Origin: Liolophura sinensis
Lineage: Eukaryota; Mollusca; Polyplacophora; Chitonida; Chitonidae
DNA: 64,000 bases
Assembly (NCBI RefSeq): GCF_032854445.1
Contig: NC_088302.1
Coordinates: forward strand, 13,511,338 to 13,575,337
Direction: 5' to 3'
In this document: piece by piece, positions 48,018 through 59,410 of the stretch
Layout of the letters: each line of letters opens with the position of its first letter
Position numbering within the stretch: the first letter of the stretch is position 1
Made by a program: the position numbers and the translations under genes
Notes under the pieces: model-generated
Databases searched by the model: none
Seen by the model: the letters and a program-made list of their open reading frames with translations, nothing else
Told to the model about the DNA's origin: nothing

Positions 48018-48180
48018 CTCCTGCCATCAGCCTTTTACGTTAATGCAGTGCTGGCTTACGCTATGTATGTCTGAAAAATTAAGTACGACATTAGACCCCA
48101 ATCATTCATTCATTCATTCATTCATCGTCATATGACTGAAAAATTGTTCCGTTGGACCTAAAACACCAAAATATACAACA
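48018..48180 (+). mobile_element. Two further SINE 3' ends in tandem
   Basis: CTGAAAAATTAAGTACGACA followed by a (CATT)n tail at about 48070-48125, then another CATATGACTGAAAAATTGTT ending near 48180. These are 3' fragments of the same CACT-tail family, nested or tandem. Confidence 0.65.
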
Positions 48181-48394
48181 ACCTCGATGTTTTAAATTAT
48201 TGCTTACTGATCATGCGTCCAAAACTGATCAAAAGTTTTAAATTTCGTATTAGCTATTGTTTTCTTTTTCTTTCAAGTGTAGAAAGTAAATGTTTACGTT
48301 CATTTTTACACACAAAAAAAGGACGATTAAAACTTAGAAAGAAAAAGTGCTGATAAGCTACATAAAGAAGTCTAAATAATCCGAAGTAAGCCGA

Positions 48395-48643
48395 AGAGGT
48401 TAGCACGCCAGCGCGACGAAATGACCCAGGAGCCTCTCACCAATGTAATCGCTGTGAGTCTAGCTCAACTCATACTGGCTTCTTTTCCAGTCGTACGTGG
48501 GAAGGTCTGCCGGAAACCTGCGGGTGGTCGTGTGTTTCCTCTGGGATTTGCCCTCTTTCCGCCCACCATAATGCTGGTAACCGTCGTATAAGTGAAATAT
48601 TCTTGAGTCCGGCGTGAAACACAAACGAAATGAAATAAAATAA
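48395..48643 (+). mobile_element. Near full-length, diverged SINE of the main family
   Basis: Head partly lost (starts AGAGGTTAGCACGCCAGCGC), then ATGACCCAGGAGCCTCTCAC, the conserved body with several changes, and an A-rich tail. It is older than the copy at 46990. Confidence 0.85.
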
Positions 48644-49645
48644 ATTGCAATGAAAACACATGATCGTTTTCTAATAAAAGGCTGAAGTTCTTGGGTACTT
48701 CTTTTTTTCTGAGCATACGCACACCGAAAAGTGAAAAGAGTATTGCGTGTAGATATTGTTTAAAAATGTGGAATGTCTTGGTTTAATATTTGGCGCGTTT
48801 TCATGCGGGGTTATAGATATGCTGTATTATATAAATATTAGCTGATGTAATTTAGTAGGTGAACCGGATTACACGTGCAGATGTTGGCTTAGATATGATG
48901 AAATATAACAGTTTTATCTGATTTGTTACAATACCTGTTTATTACATGACATCTTTCTTGACACTGGTAAAATCAACTTGGCTTTATACTGAATCATATA
49001 AATAAATGATTAAATGCAAGTTTACAGCGTGTCCCACCCCTATGCCCGCACCTCATACTCTACTGTAGTTAACCGTTCAAAGCGATGATTTCAACGTCGG
49101 GCTTGTGTCGTTTTGTTAGAGAGGGGATTAGTTCGGGTAATGCAAAAGCTTTGAACCGTGAACGTGTATAACTGGTTTGTATATACAAATACAAGGACAC
49201 AGAGTCCATTCATGTGAGTGATATCTGTGGCAAGTGACAATGGTAGTTCGGTGAACAATAGTTGGAGATCAATGGCAAGGTCAGTACGAGTCTGTACGTG
49301 AAGGGTTTGGAAACAGAACAAGCCTTGATTCGACAGTTACATGTACGTACCCTAGTGATTGCATAGTGTAATGTGGAGTTGGTAGGTATCTGGAAACCAC
49401 GTGGCAGCGGAAATCTTTACACAAGGTAAGTAAATGAAAACATGCAGTCCTGCCTGATTTCTGTCTGCAACTCAAGACATAAGTCATAAATTGCTTACAA
49501 AGACAAACTAAAAACAGGAAATAACTCCTGTTGTTGATGCAGTGTTCTGCAGTAAAGAATCAGTGTACAACTTTTAAATGTCAGAGAGTACAAGATTTTA
49601 ATTGTATCTGTGGCGTTTGGATTTAAAACGATTGATAAATCCATG
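48644..49645. other. Gene-free stretch
   Basis: No gene, known repeat or RNA recognised. Confidence 0.4.
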
Positions 49646-50150
49646 TATTGAGCCAGAACATTATATCTATCCACTATACTTGTATGTATCTAACTGGATT
49701 TCACCTGTCCGCTATAATTTTATATGTAACTGAGACAGAATTTCCTACAATTTCTGCTTCTCTCTGCCACTTTTATGGCCATAGAACTCCACGTGTCCAC
49801 TGTATGTATGGAAAGGTAACCGAGGCAGTCTCTCACGTCTCTTTCTCCTCGCAGAATGTATCGCACTGGGACATTACGAGTTCCCTATAAATATAAACAT
49901 CGTCGCTGAGGTCGATTTTCCTGTTTGTTCTTCCTACCGAATTTATGGCAGTAGAACTTTACGTTTCCGCTATATATAGAAATGTAATAGAGTTAATGAT
50001 TCCTGCCTTTTTCTCCTCGCACAGTTTATTGCTGTATCCTAACATATCAGAGTTCAAGACCAGAGTCCTATCTCAATATATACGTCACTGATCCAAATTT
50101 TCCTATTTGTTTCTCAATGCCGAAATTAAAGCAGTTGAACATATTTTTGA
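49646..50150. repeat. Degenerate ~165-bp tandem repeat, about three units
   Basis: Blocks such as ATGGCCATAGAACTCCACGT (49783) and ATGGCAGTAGAACTTTACGT (49946), each followed by CTTTTTCTCC/CTCTTTCTCC and TCGCA, recur about 163 bp apart; a third, weaker match begins near 50112. Confidence 0.55.
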
Positions 50151-50995
50151 GACAACTACATTGCACATCTTTGCAAACCGTGTCCAAAAGTACTAGCTAA
50201 CAGTGTACTCAAGGTAAGTATTTGTACTAGACGTTAATTTTGAGGTGATTGTAGATATTTACAGCAGGGTCGATTTGATTAAGTTACAACTATGGTAGGA
50301 ATTCCTTCAGATTATGGACGAAGGATTCGTCAGATTACTAGACGAAAATAGGAGCCCCGTTACCTTTCAATGTGACGTTGGCCATATTTCAAGAATTTTA
50401 TCCCCGGTGACGCCAACAGGCCAAACTGATTAAAATAAAAACCAATATATATCGCTTCCTTAGCAACGCTGTTAGCGAAGAGATACACATACCATCTGAT
50501 TAAAAATCAGACTGACTAACGGGCCTGCGTGCTTGGTTTAGTGGTGTTTTGACGCCATCCTGAAATGGGATGTTAACTTGTAGAATCACGCACCCCACAA
50601 GCGGACATTTCAATCTTTTTAAAGATATGTCCAAGAAAAAATAGTATGCTCGTTTAAAGACCAACTGTGCGTGTTTAAATTATTTTTTAGTGATACCACG
50701 GCAAAAATTAATAGTCTGCTTATTCATCCAAAAAAAAAAACAAATTTTTTATTTAATGGTTAAAAACAATTATCACGCAAACAAAGAGGAGTTTGATTAT
50801 TTAAAGTATTAGTAACAAAGAAGACAAACTATTATTTGTCTTTTTCTTACTATAAATAAACAAATTGTTTTTGTCTTATTGTTACTATAATAGTTGATAA
50901 AAATAGGCAGCCTTTATGTTACTTTAAACAGGCAAACTTTCTTGACATAAATGTAAAAGAAAGACAAAAAGACCCGGTAATGGGCTTTGTAGTAG
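50151..50995. other. AT-rich gene-free stretch
   Basis: No gene seen. Runs such as TTTGTCTTTTTCTTACTATA recur in loose form around 50830-50900. Confidence 0.4.
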
Positions 50996-51557
50996 TCCGA
51001 CCAGGCGTTGTTACTCAGGATCTGGAGTTTTGTTGCCAGCTTAGAGGTCCGACCAGGCGTTGTTACTCGGAATTTGGAGTTCTGTTGTCAGCGTAGAGGC
51101 CCGATCGGGCGTTGTTACTCCGAATTTGGAGTTTTGTTGCCAGCGCAGGGGTCCGACCAGGCGTTGTTACTCGGGATTTGGAATTCTGTTGCCAGTGCAG
51201 AGGTCCGACCACGCGTTGTTATTGAAGATTTGAAGTTTTGTTGCCACCGAAGAGGTCAGCCCTGGCGTTGTTACTCGGGATTTGGAGTTCTATTGCCAGT
51301 GTAGAGGACGGACCAGGCGTTGTTACTCCGGAGTTGGAGTTCTATTACCAGCGTAGAGGCCCTAGGCGTTGTTACTCCGGATTTGGAGTTCTGTTGTCAG
51401 CGTAGAGGCCCGACCAGGCGTTGTTACTAGGGATTTGGAGTTTTGTTGCCAGCTTAGAAGTCTGACCAGGCGTTGTTACTCGGGATTTGGAGTTCTGTTG
51501 CCAGCGTAGAGGTTCGCCCCGGCGTTGTTACTCGGGATTTGGAGTTTCGTTGCCAGC
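50996..51557. repeat. 52-bp minisatellite, 11 units
   Basis: The unit starts GTCCGACCAGGCGTTGTTAC and ends TTGCCAGCGTAGAG. Eleven units follow one another, one of them shortened to about 49 bp, with roughly 5-15% differences. The unit length is not a multiple of three, so the open frame at 51008-51304 only cycles through frames and is not a gene. Confidence 0.93.
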
Positions 51558-51560
51558 GGC

Positions 51561-51632
51561 GTTCCTCGCTTGGCGATCAGCATTAAGGGTATAGTGCGAG
51601 GCCTGGCTGACCTGTATCGGTATAATGGCATA
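51561..51632 (+). mobile_element. Internal piece of the CACT-tail SINE family
   Basis: CTTGGCGATCAGCATTAAGG, then GGCTGACCTGTATCGGTATA and ATGG matches the body of 47672-48017 (GACCCGTATCAGTATAATGG). It abuts the end of the 52-bp array. Confidence 0.65.
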
Positions 51633-51940
51633 CGCTGACCTTGCTAATGTATGTGTGCATCTGTGTAGCTGATGCTCTGACCTGGCCTATGTATTTGTGC
51701 ACATGTGTAGCTGAAACTTTGACCTGGCTTACATGTATTTGTGCATACATTGTGTAGCTGAAACTTGATGTGACTTGTGTAGCTGATGCTCTCTATGTGA
51801 AGCTGAAACTCTGACCTGGCTTATTCTATTTTTCTTGGTTGGGCATGATGTATTTGTGCACGTGTCCGAAGCTTATTTATTTTCCCTATTGGGCATGGTG
51901 TATCTGTGCACATGTTTGAAGCTTGTTTATTTCTTTATTT
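51633..51940. repeat. Irregular tandem repeat (about 45-60 bp)
   Basis: Phrases TGTGTAGCTGATGCTCTGAC, CTGACCTGGC and ATGTATTTGTGCACATGTGT recur with uneven spacing, then GGGCATGATGTATTTGTGCA and GGGCATGGTGTATCTGTGCA. Confidence 0.55.
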
Positions 51941-52021
51941 ATTTAACTGACGGTTTACGTTCATTGATATCTCAAGTATATGAATGGCAGCCTGGAGGAA
52001 ACTGTGTATCACTCAGGGGAT

Positions 52022-52265
52022 TTATTTTTTTATTTATTTGTTTGGTTTTTTACGCCGTGCTCAAGAATATTTTACTTATATGACGGCGGCCAGCATTATG
52101 GTGGGAGTAAACCGGGCAGAGCCCGTGGGAAACCCACGACCATCCGCAGGTTGCTAGTAGACCTTCCCACGTACGGCCGGAGAGGAAGCCAGCATCAGGA
52201 GGAATTGAACTCAAAGTGACCGCATTGGTGAGAGCTTCCTGGCTCATTACGTTGCCCTTACGCGC
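52022..52265 (-). mobile_element. SINE of the main family, head truncated
   Basis: Read plus: the ATTTATTTGTTTGG tail, TACGCCGTGCTCAAGAATAT, GGCGGCCAGCATTATGGTGG, CCACGACCATCCGCAGGTTG, to TGGCTCATTACGTTGCCCTT. The start of the tRNA-like head is missing. Confidence 0.88.
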
Positions 52266-52269
52266 TTAA

Positions 52270-52960
52270 AATTTTACTTTTTAAATATATCCATCTTTAT
52301 TTCTGACTGGTGCAAAACTAAACAACACACACTGTACTGGATACGCTTAATTACGTCTTGTTATTTTTTTAAATGCATGCGTCTTTTCTTTCGGACAGTG
52401 GCTAAAACTTAAAAATACGCACATTCTACGCCTTTGTTTTTAATATATACGTCATTCTTTCTCACAGTGATGAAAAGTTAGAATACCATGTTCTGCTTTA
52501 CTCGCTTAACCTCTTAGTTTTGAAATAAATGCATTTTTTCCAACAGTGATGCAAACTTAAAAGCATATATTCTGCAGGACACACTTTTGGTCTTTTGAAT
52601 TACGTGCATCTCTCTCTATATATTGTCTGACTCATGTCGTGTTATAGAGGCTTATAAAACACATGTGTAACTATATATTTAAGTTCAATAAACCTTAACC
52701 TCTTGGTTTTTTAATACATGCATTTTTCGATCTGACAGGCGTGTAAAATACACGTTCTACCACATGACCCGCGTCATGCTCTACGCAGAGCTTTATGAAA
52801 CAGAAGTATTCCTATATATGTGAGTGTAATGAAACATAGCTTGTTAGTATTTTTAATACTCACATTTTTCGATGCTATAGGCGTTTAAACTTAAAAACAA
52901 ACATCGTAGTGCATTCCACGTGTCATGCTATATATACAGAGTCTTGTAAACAGATGTGAA
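52270..52960. repeat. Very degenerate ~85-bp tandem repeat
   Basis: Elements CAGTGATG(C/A)AAA, CTTAAAAA, ACATTCTA/ATTCTGC and CCTCTTAGTTTT/TTTTTAATA-ATGCAT recur about every 80-90 bp. Units are too diverged to count with certainty. Confidence 0.45.
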
Positions 52961-54019
52961 GTGGTTGACAGCGAGCTTGAGACGTCATGTATGCGTGTTA
53001 CATAATACTTTGTTCATCATTCGATATCCTAGCTTTGCCGCCTACCATCGGGCATAAATGCTGGAGCGGGAGTGTATTATATATATATACATACGTCTAC
53101 AGAAGCAGACAAATGTTGGTGTGGAGCAGTGGTTCGCACTTCGGTTCACCACGCCGACTTGTTAGTCAAACACTGGCGGCTTTATAATCGCCTTACCGGA
53201 ATACCCTGAGCACCGTATGTCGGTCCTTGATATGGGTTTTTCAAATTCTACACTGAGTCTGTAGAACCACAGGCGAACTGTCTGACTGTCTGACAAGATT
53301 CATACCATGGTTCTTCTCTAGATGCCTCACAGCCTCCTAAACTTTTAAGATATGTAATTTAAGGAGCCGCTCTCTGGAGGCGGGCTTGAATCTCGGTGTG
53401 TATCCACGGCTGTATATAGCTAGCCTAGTCCCATGTCCATCTCTGCGGGAACAGCTCAGCGCAGTAAGTCATATAAGTCATATTCAGTACTTTTTTTTTT
53501 TTTTTAAATCTCCCCCCCCCACCTCCTACCGTCAGGTCATATTGTGTCTGAGATTTGCTGTAACTTTATCAGCGTTCTTTTATCCACTAGACCCTTTTAA
53601 AAGTTGATTAACCCTTAAGTGTGAAAGTATAATGGATGCGAATACACTCTTAAGCAGCTTGAGGACACGTGTGTTTTATTGTGCATGATATATTTAAATA
53701 GCCGTTATGGTAAACATAATACAGTATACTGACATATGATGTCCAACATACAGCATGGTGCCTTCCATAGACCTAAACACTATATACTAGAATATTGCAT
53801 TTATCACTGTTATACGCTTGTCTGCCATTTTAATAATTGCCAATATCTTAGATATAGCCTTATTCATGTATGTACACACAAAGTAGAGGAAGCTGCTGTG
53901 TACAGCGCTTGTAGCTATAGCCTGTACAAACCTTGGCGATAAGTTGGCACGTGTTTATGTTACATGGATGGAAATGTAGAGCCCGTATACCTATTAGTAT
54001 CCGTATATAATATGAAACC
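52961..54019. other. Gene-free stretch
   Basis: No gene seen. A T-run followed by a C-run lies at 53490-53520. Confidence 0.4.
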
Positions 54020-55143
54020 AATATATTTTAGTATGGTTGTGTAAGGCTGAATGCAGTAATTAGGTACTGTTCCTATATATATCGTTATATGACATCAGCC
54101 CAACGTATTTTATTATGGTTGTGTAAAGCTGTATACAGTAATTAGGTACTATTCCTATATGTATCGGTATATAACGTCAGGCCAACGTATTTTATTATGG
54201 TCGTGTATAGCTGTATACAGTAATTAGGTATTATTCCTATATGTATCGGTATATAACATCAGCCCAACGTATTTTATTATGGTTGTGTATAGCTGTATAC
54301 AGTAATTAGGTACTATTCCTATATGTATCGGTATATAACATCAGCCCAACGTATTTTATTATGGTTGTGTGTAGCTGTATACAGTAATTAGGTACTATTC
54401 CTATATGTATCGGTATATAACATCAGCCCAACGTATTTTATTATGGTTGTGTATAGCTGTATACAGTAATTAGGTACTATTCCTATATGTATCGGTATAT
54501 AACATCAGCCCAACGTATTTTATTATGGTTGTGTGTAGCTGTATACAGTAATTAGGTACTATTCCTATATGTATCGGTATATAACATCAGCCCAACGTAT
54601 TTTATTATGGTTGTGTATAGCTGTATACAGTAATTAGGTACTATTCCTATATGTATCGGTATATAACATCAGCCCAACGTATTTTATTATGGTTGTGTAT
54701 AGCTGTATACAGTAATTAGGAACTATTCCTATATGTATCGGTATATAACATCAGCCCAACGTATTTTATTATGGTTGTGTATAGCTGTATACAGTAATTA
54801 GGTACTATTCCTATATGTATCGGTATATAACATCAGCCCAACGTATTGTATTATGGTCGTGTATAGCTGTATACAGTAATTAGGTACTATTCCTATATGT
54901 ATCGGTATATAACATCAGCCCAACGTATTTTATTATGGTTGTGTATAGCTGTATACAGTAATTAGGTACTATTCCTATATGTATCGGTATATAACGTCAG
55001 GCCAACGTATTTTATTATGGTCGTGTATAGCTGTATACAGTAATTAGGTACTATTCCTATATGTATCGGTATATAACATCAGCCCAACGTATTTTATTAT
55101 GGTTGTGTATAGCTGTATACAGTAATTAGGTACTATTCCTATT
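54020..55143. repeat. 82-bp minisatellite, about 14 units
   Basis: Units start every 82 bp from 54020 (54102, 54184, 54266 and so on to 55086); the consensus opens AACGTATTTTATTATGGTTG and includes the palindrome CTGTATACAG. The first unit is the most diverged, the inner units are nearly identical, and the last ends at about 55143. Confidence 0.95.
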
Positions 55144-56120
55144 TGGCTTCCTAGTTGGCTTTGACGTGATGAAGGTGTAAACTTGGTGCATCATATTGAA
55201 GGGGAAAAGAGCAGACGTAATGCCAGGTGGTGTCAGTTAAAGCTGGGTATACATATACATGTAAACAGTTGTTCGTTAAAAGGCTAGTGAAGTTTAGTTT
55301 CTGTGTACGTTGGCCTACACTAGACCTTTCGGTAATGGCTACAGGCCTAAATGTAGCCTAACCCACCATACACCCCAGCCCAGTAAATCTGGCTTAATTT
55401 GCCTGTAGAGTGCACGTTGCCACAGAAATATTGGGAATTTTAGAATGTTTAACGCCCCCGGGCTCGAGTTCACTTAGAACCCACAACCCGCAGGCCATGC
55501 AGTCTCTGATAAAGATCTGCTATGGTGACGCTTTCAATCTTGCAGCACTCCGTTTTTCCATCAGATTCTTCGCTTCAAGCTTTGTCCAGCTCTAGTAAGC
55601 TCGTATTGTATCTACTGTAATTCTCCACCATATTTAAGCTTTAAGGCGACTTGCTTGCTCAGGATCAGTCCACAACTCAAGCGAAATGGTGTCTAACTTT
55701 ACCAGAGGCTGTACTCGAAGAAGGCAACCGTTGAGAGGTTTGCATGTCTGATGCCGCAAGAGGAGAGTTGTTTAGGGAGAAATGACCTTACAGTGCTGTC
55801 ATCCAGCCTGCTTCTTCCCAGCTATCGTTCACGCTGTGGGTTTTGCCTGGGGCTGTGTATTTAGGTCGGTACAACAGCTGTTTGCGGTCAAACGCTTGCG
55901 GTGAAATGCATCTTACATAAAGGCTGTCTCTTCCTTACAGCCAATTTGTTTTGAGCTTATTGGTTTGGAATGTCCATTGTTGCTAATGATCGGTATGCCA
56001 CTGTCTTTTTACAATGCCTAAGTGTGAACATTAGAATAACTGATTGTTGTTGGCGTGTGTCCGGATATTCTCCCTCTTAAGCGTGCCTCCAACGCCCGTG
56101 CATATTATGGGTGACATAGA
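55144..56120. other. Gene-free stretch
   Basis: No gene or repeat recognised. The frame at 55410-55595 has no supporting context. Confidence 0.4.
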
Positions 56121-56252
56121 TTTATTAATTTATTTGATTGGTATTTTACGTCGTACTCAAGAATATTTCACTTATGCGACGGCGGCCAGTATTATGGTGG
56201 GAAGAAATCGGAGTCCGGAGGACACCTACAACCATCCGCTGGTTGCTCTTTG
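56121..56252 (-). mobile_element. 3' part of the main SINE family
   Basis: Read plus: ATTAATTTATTTGATTGGTA, TACGTCGTACTCAAGAATAT, CGGCGGCCAGTATTATGGTG, ACAACCATCCGCTGGTTGC. The head is absent. Confidence 0.82.
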
Positions 56253-56261
56253 ACGTTCCAG

Positions 56262-56315
56262 AGAGGCCAGGGGGTGGGGTTGGGGGGTTGGGGGGGTGGG
56301 TGTGGGGGGGTGCGT
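56262..56315 (+). repeat. G-rich tract, quadruplex-prone
   Basis: Runs of 3-7 G separated by one or two bases (GGGGGTGGGGTTGGGGGG and onward). A second G tract, up to about 18 G with one interruption, lies at 56688-56711. Confidence 0.6.
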
Positions 56316-56931
56316 CGGTGACATAGATATTGACATAGGTAATTTCACATGCGTTTAAGCACACCTCAATCATTGCGTATACAACCACGAGTAGATCGCT
56401 GCATGGGTTGAAGTGGAGAATAACTCTAATTACAAAGCCCGCTTGACTTCGGCAGCGTCAATTATGTTAAGAACGGGCATCATAATTGTTGTAGAGTGGG
56501 TAGAAATTACGGTCGGGGAAACTCATCTACTAATCATTCGTTATCCACTGTATATATAACTAACAGCTTCTCTCTACAGTTAGGATGTCTGACATACACA
56601 TAATAAAATGCTATGCAAATAGTGATTGTTGTTTTATTGCCGTGTTAAAATCCTTTTACTAACGCGAGGACGGTCAGTGTTATGGGCCGGGGGGGGGGGG
56701 GGGGAGGGGGGATTTGAGTGACTGCGGAAAACCAATGCCCTTCAATAGTACCTGAAAAACCTTGCGAGTTTACGCCGTAGACAAAGCAGCCAGAGATGGA
56801 TTCGAGCCTGCGACCTCTTGTCAGAATACTATCGGTAGCCGCGAATACATCATGTTTCACATGTATAGTTGACTTTATCTTTTGTTTAAATTTAAATTTA
56901 AAGATAGTCATAAAAAATGTTTCGCACATTT

Positions 56932-58170
56932 AATGTTACATAAGTGGCTCTTTGCCAAACACCACGATCCCCTCGACGATGTCATTTAGGTGACGGGGGA
57001 ACGGTGTCACTGTCTGGGCTCAAGCCGTGAACATAACAGCAGGAAACGACCGTACAGGGGCGGCAACATCGAATAGCTTACATATGGTAGCTCTCAGCTC
57101 TCAAACAATCGAACACGCGTGCTCCTCAAGTGTTCTCACCGTGACTTTTCGTTAAGGCATTGAGGGTTTGCAGTAAATATTCTAGCGTTATACATAAATT
57201 CCGTTCCGAAGTATGTTTTCAATTAGTTATTTTTCTTCCACGAAAAACGGAGATTTTTAAGCTATGCGGTTTTATAGTGGTTGCCTTGTTGAGGCTGTGT
57301 TATGGCCCGCATGGATTGTCTTCCAGACTATGTTTGGTTATTCATGCTGGAAGCACCTAAGTTTTTTGTGGGATACCCCATCCTGAAGAACCAAATATCT
57401 GGACATCCTCTGTGTTATATATTTTTTTTTTTTTTTTTTGTGGGATACCCCATCCTGAAATGCCAAATGTCTGGACATCCTCTGTGTTATGTTACTTTTT
57501 CTTTTGTGGGATACCCCATCCTGAAGTGCCAAATATCTGGACATCCTCTGTGTTATGTTTGCTCTTTGTGGGATACCCCATCCTGAAATACCAAATATCT
57601 GGACATCCTCTGTGTTATGTTAGTTTTTCTTTTGTGGGATACCCCATCCTGAAGTGCCAAATATCTGAATATCCTCTGTGTTATGTTTGTTCTTTGTGGG
57701 ATACCCTATCCTGAAATACCAAATATCTGGACATCCTCTGTGTTATGTTAGTTTTTCTTTTGTGGGATACCCCATCCTGAAGTGCCAAATATCCGAATAT
57801 CCTCCGTGTTATGTTTGTTTTTTTGTGGGATACCCCATCCTGAAATACCAAATATGTGGACATCCTCTGTGTTATGTTAGTTTTTCTTTTGTGGGATACC
57901 CCATCCTGAAGTGCCAAATATCTGGACATCCTCTGTGTTATGTTATTTTTTGTGGGATACCCCATCCTGAAAAACCAAATATGTGGACATCCTCTGTGTT
58001 ATGTTAGTTTTTTGTGGGATTCCCCGTCCTGAAGAACCAAATATCTGGATATCCCCTGTGTTATGTTTTTTCTTTGTGGGATACCCCATCCTGAAATACC
58101 AAATATCTGGACATCCTTTGTGTCATATCTTTTTCTTTGTGGGATATCCCGTCCTGTGTTATGTTTGTTT
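56932..58170. repeat. 1.24-kb tandem duplication, unit 1
   Basis: Contains a non-repetitive 430-bp part, starting AATGTTACATAAGTGGCTCT, and then 13 units of the ~63-bp minisatellite. It is followed directly by a second copy at 58171-59410 with only about eight differences. Confidence 0.95.
57367..58165. repeat. ~63-bp minisatellite, first block (13 units)
   Basis: The unit is GTGGGATACCCCATCCTGAA, then ATACCAAATATCTGGACATC, CTCTGTGTTATGTTAG and a variable T/C-T tract. Because units are close to 63 bp, frames stay open on both strands; those frames (repeats of GYPILKYQISGHPLCYV or MSRYLVLQDGVSHK) are by-products. Confidence 0.95.
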
Positions 58171-59410
58171 AATGTTACATAAGTGGCTCTTTGCCAAACA
58201 CCACGATCCCCCTCGACGATGTCATTTAGGTGACGGGGGAATGGTGTCACTGTCTGGGCTCAAGCCGTGAACATAACAGCAGGAAACGACCGTACAGGGG
58301 CGGCAACATCGAATAGCTTACATATGGTAGCTCTCAGCTCTCAGACAATCGAACACGCGTGCTCCTCAAGTGTTCTCACCGTGACTTTTCGTTAAGGCAT
58401 TGAGGGTTTGCAGTAAATATTCTAGCGTTATACATAAATTCCGTTCCGAAGTATGTTTTCAATTAGTTATTTTTCTTCCACGAAAAACGGAGATTTTTAA
58501 GCTATGCGGTTTTATAGTGGTTGTCTTGTTGAGGCTGTGTTATGGCCCGCATGGATTGTCTTCCAGACTATGTTTGGTTATTCATGCTGGAAGCACCTAA
58601 GTTTTTTGTGGGATACCCCATCCTGAAGAACCAAATATCTGGACATCCTCTGTGTTATATTTTTTTTTTTTTTTTTTTTGTGGGATACCCCATCCTGAAA
58701 TGCCAAATGTCTGGACATCCTCTGTGTTATGTTACTTTTTCTTTTGTGGGATACCCCATCCTGAAGTGCCAAATATCTGGACATCCTCTGTGTTATGTTT
58801 GTTCTTTGTGGGATACCCCATCCTGAAATACCAAATATCTGGACATCCTCTGTGTTATGTTAGTTTTTCTTTTGTGGGATACCCCATCCTGAAGTGCCAA
58901 ATATCTGAATATCCTCTGTGTTATGTTTGTTCTTTGTGGGATACCCCATCCTGAAATACCAAATATCTGGACATCCTCTGTGTTATGTTAGTTTTTCTTT
59001 TGTGGGATACCCCATCCTGAAGTGCCAAATATCCGAATATCCTCCGTGTTATGTTTGTTTTTTTGTGGGATACCCCATCCTGAAATACCAAATATGTGGA
59101 CATCCTCTGTGTTATGTTAGTTTTTCTTTTGTGGGATACCCCATCCTGAAGTGCCAAATATCTGGACATCCTCTGTGTTATGTTATTTTTTGTGGGATAC
59201 CCCATCCTGAAAAACCAAATATGTGGACATCCTCTGCGTTATGTTAGTTTTTTGTGGGATTCCCCGTCCTGAAGAACCAAATATCTGGATATCCCCTGTG
59301 TTATGTTTTTTCTTTGTGGGATACCCCATCCTGAAATACCAAATATCTGGACATCCTTTGTGTCATATCTTTTTCTTTGTGGGATATCCCGTCCTGTGTT
59401 ATGTTTGTTT
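58171..59410. repeat. 1.24-kb tandem duplication, unit 2
   Basis: About 99% identical to 56932-58170. The junction lies inside a minisatellite unit (GTTTGTTT/AATGTTAC), and the second unit runs on into the longer array. Confidence 0.95.

Noticed and set aside
51008-51304. 98-residue frame in the 52-bp array
   Set aside because: The unit is not a multiple of three and the frame simply runs through successive units; starts without ATG context.
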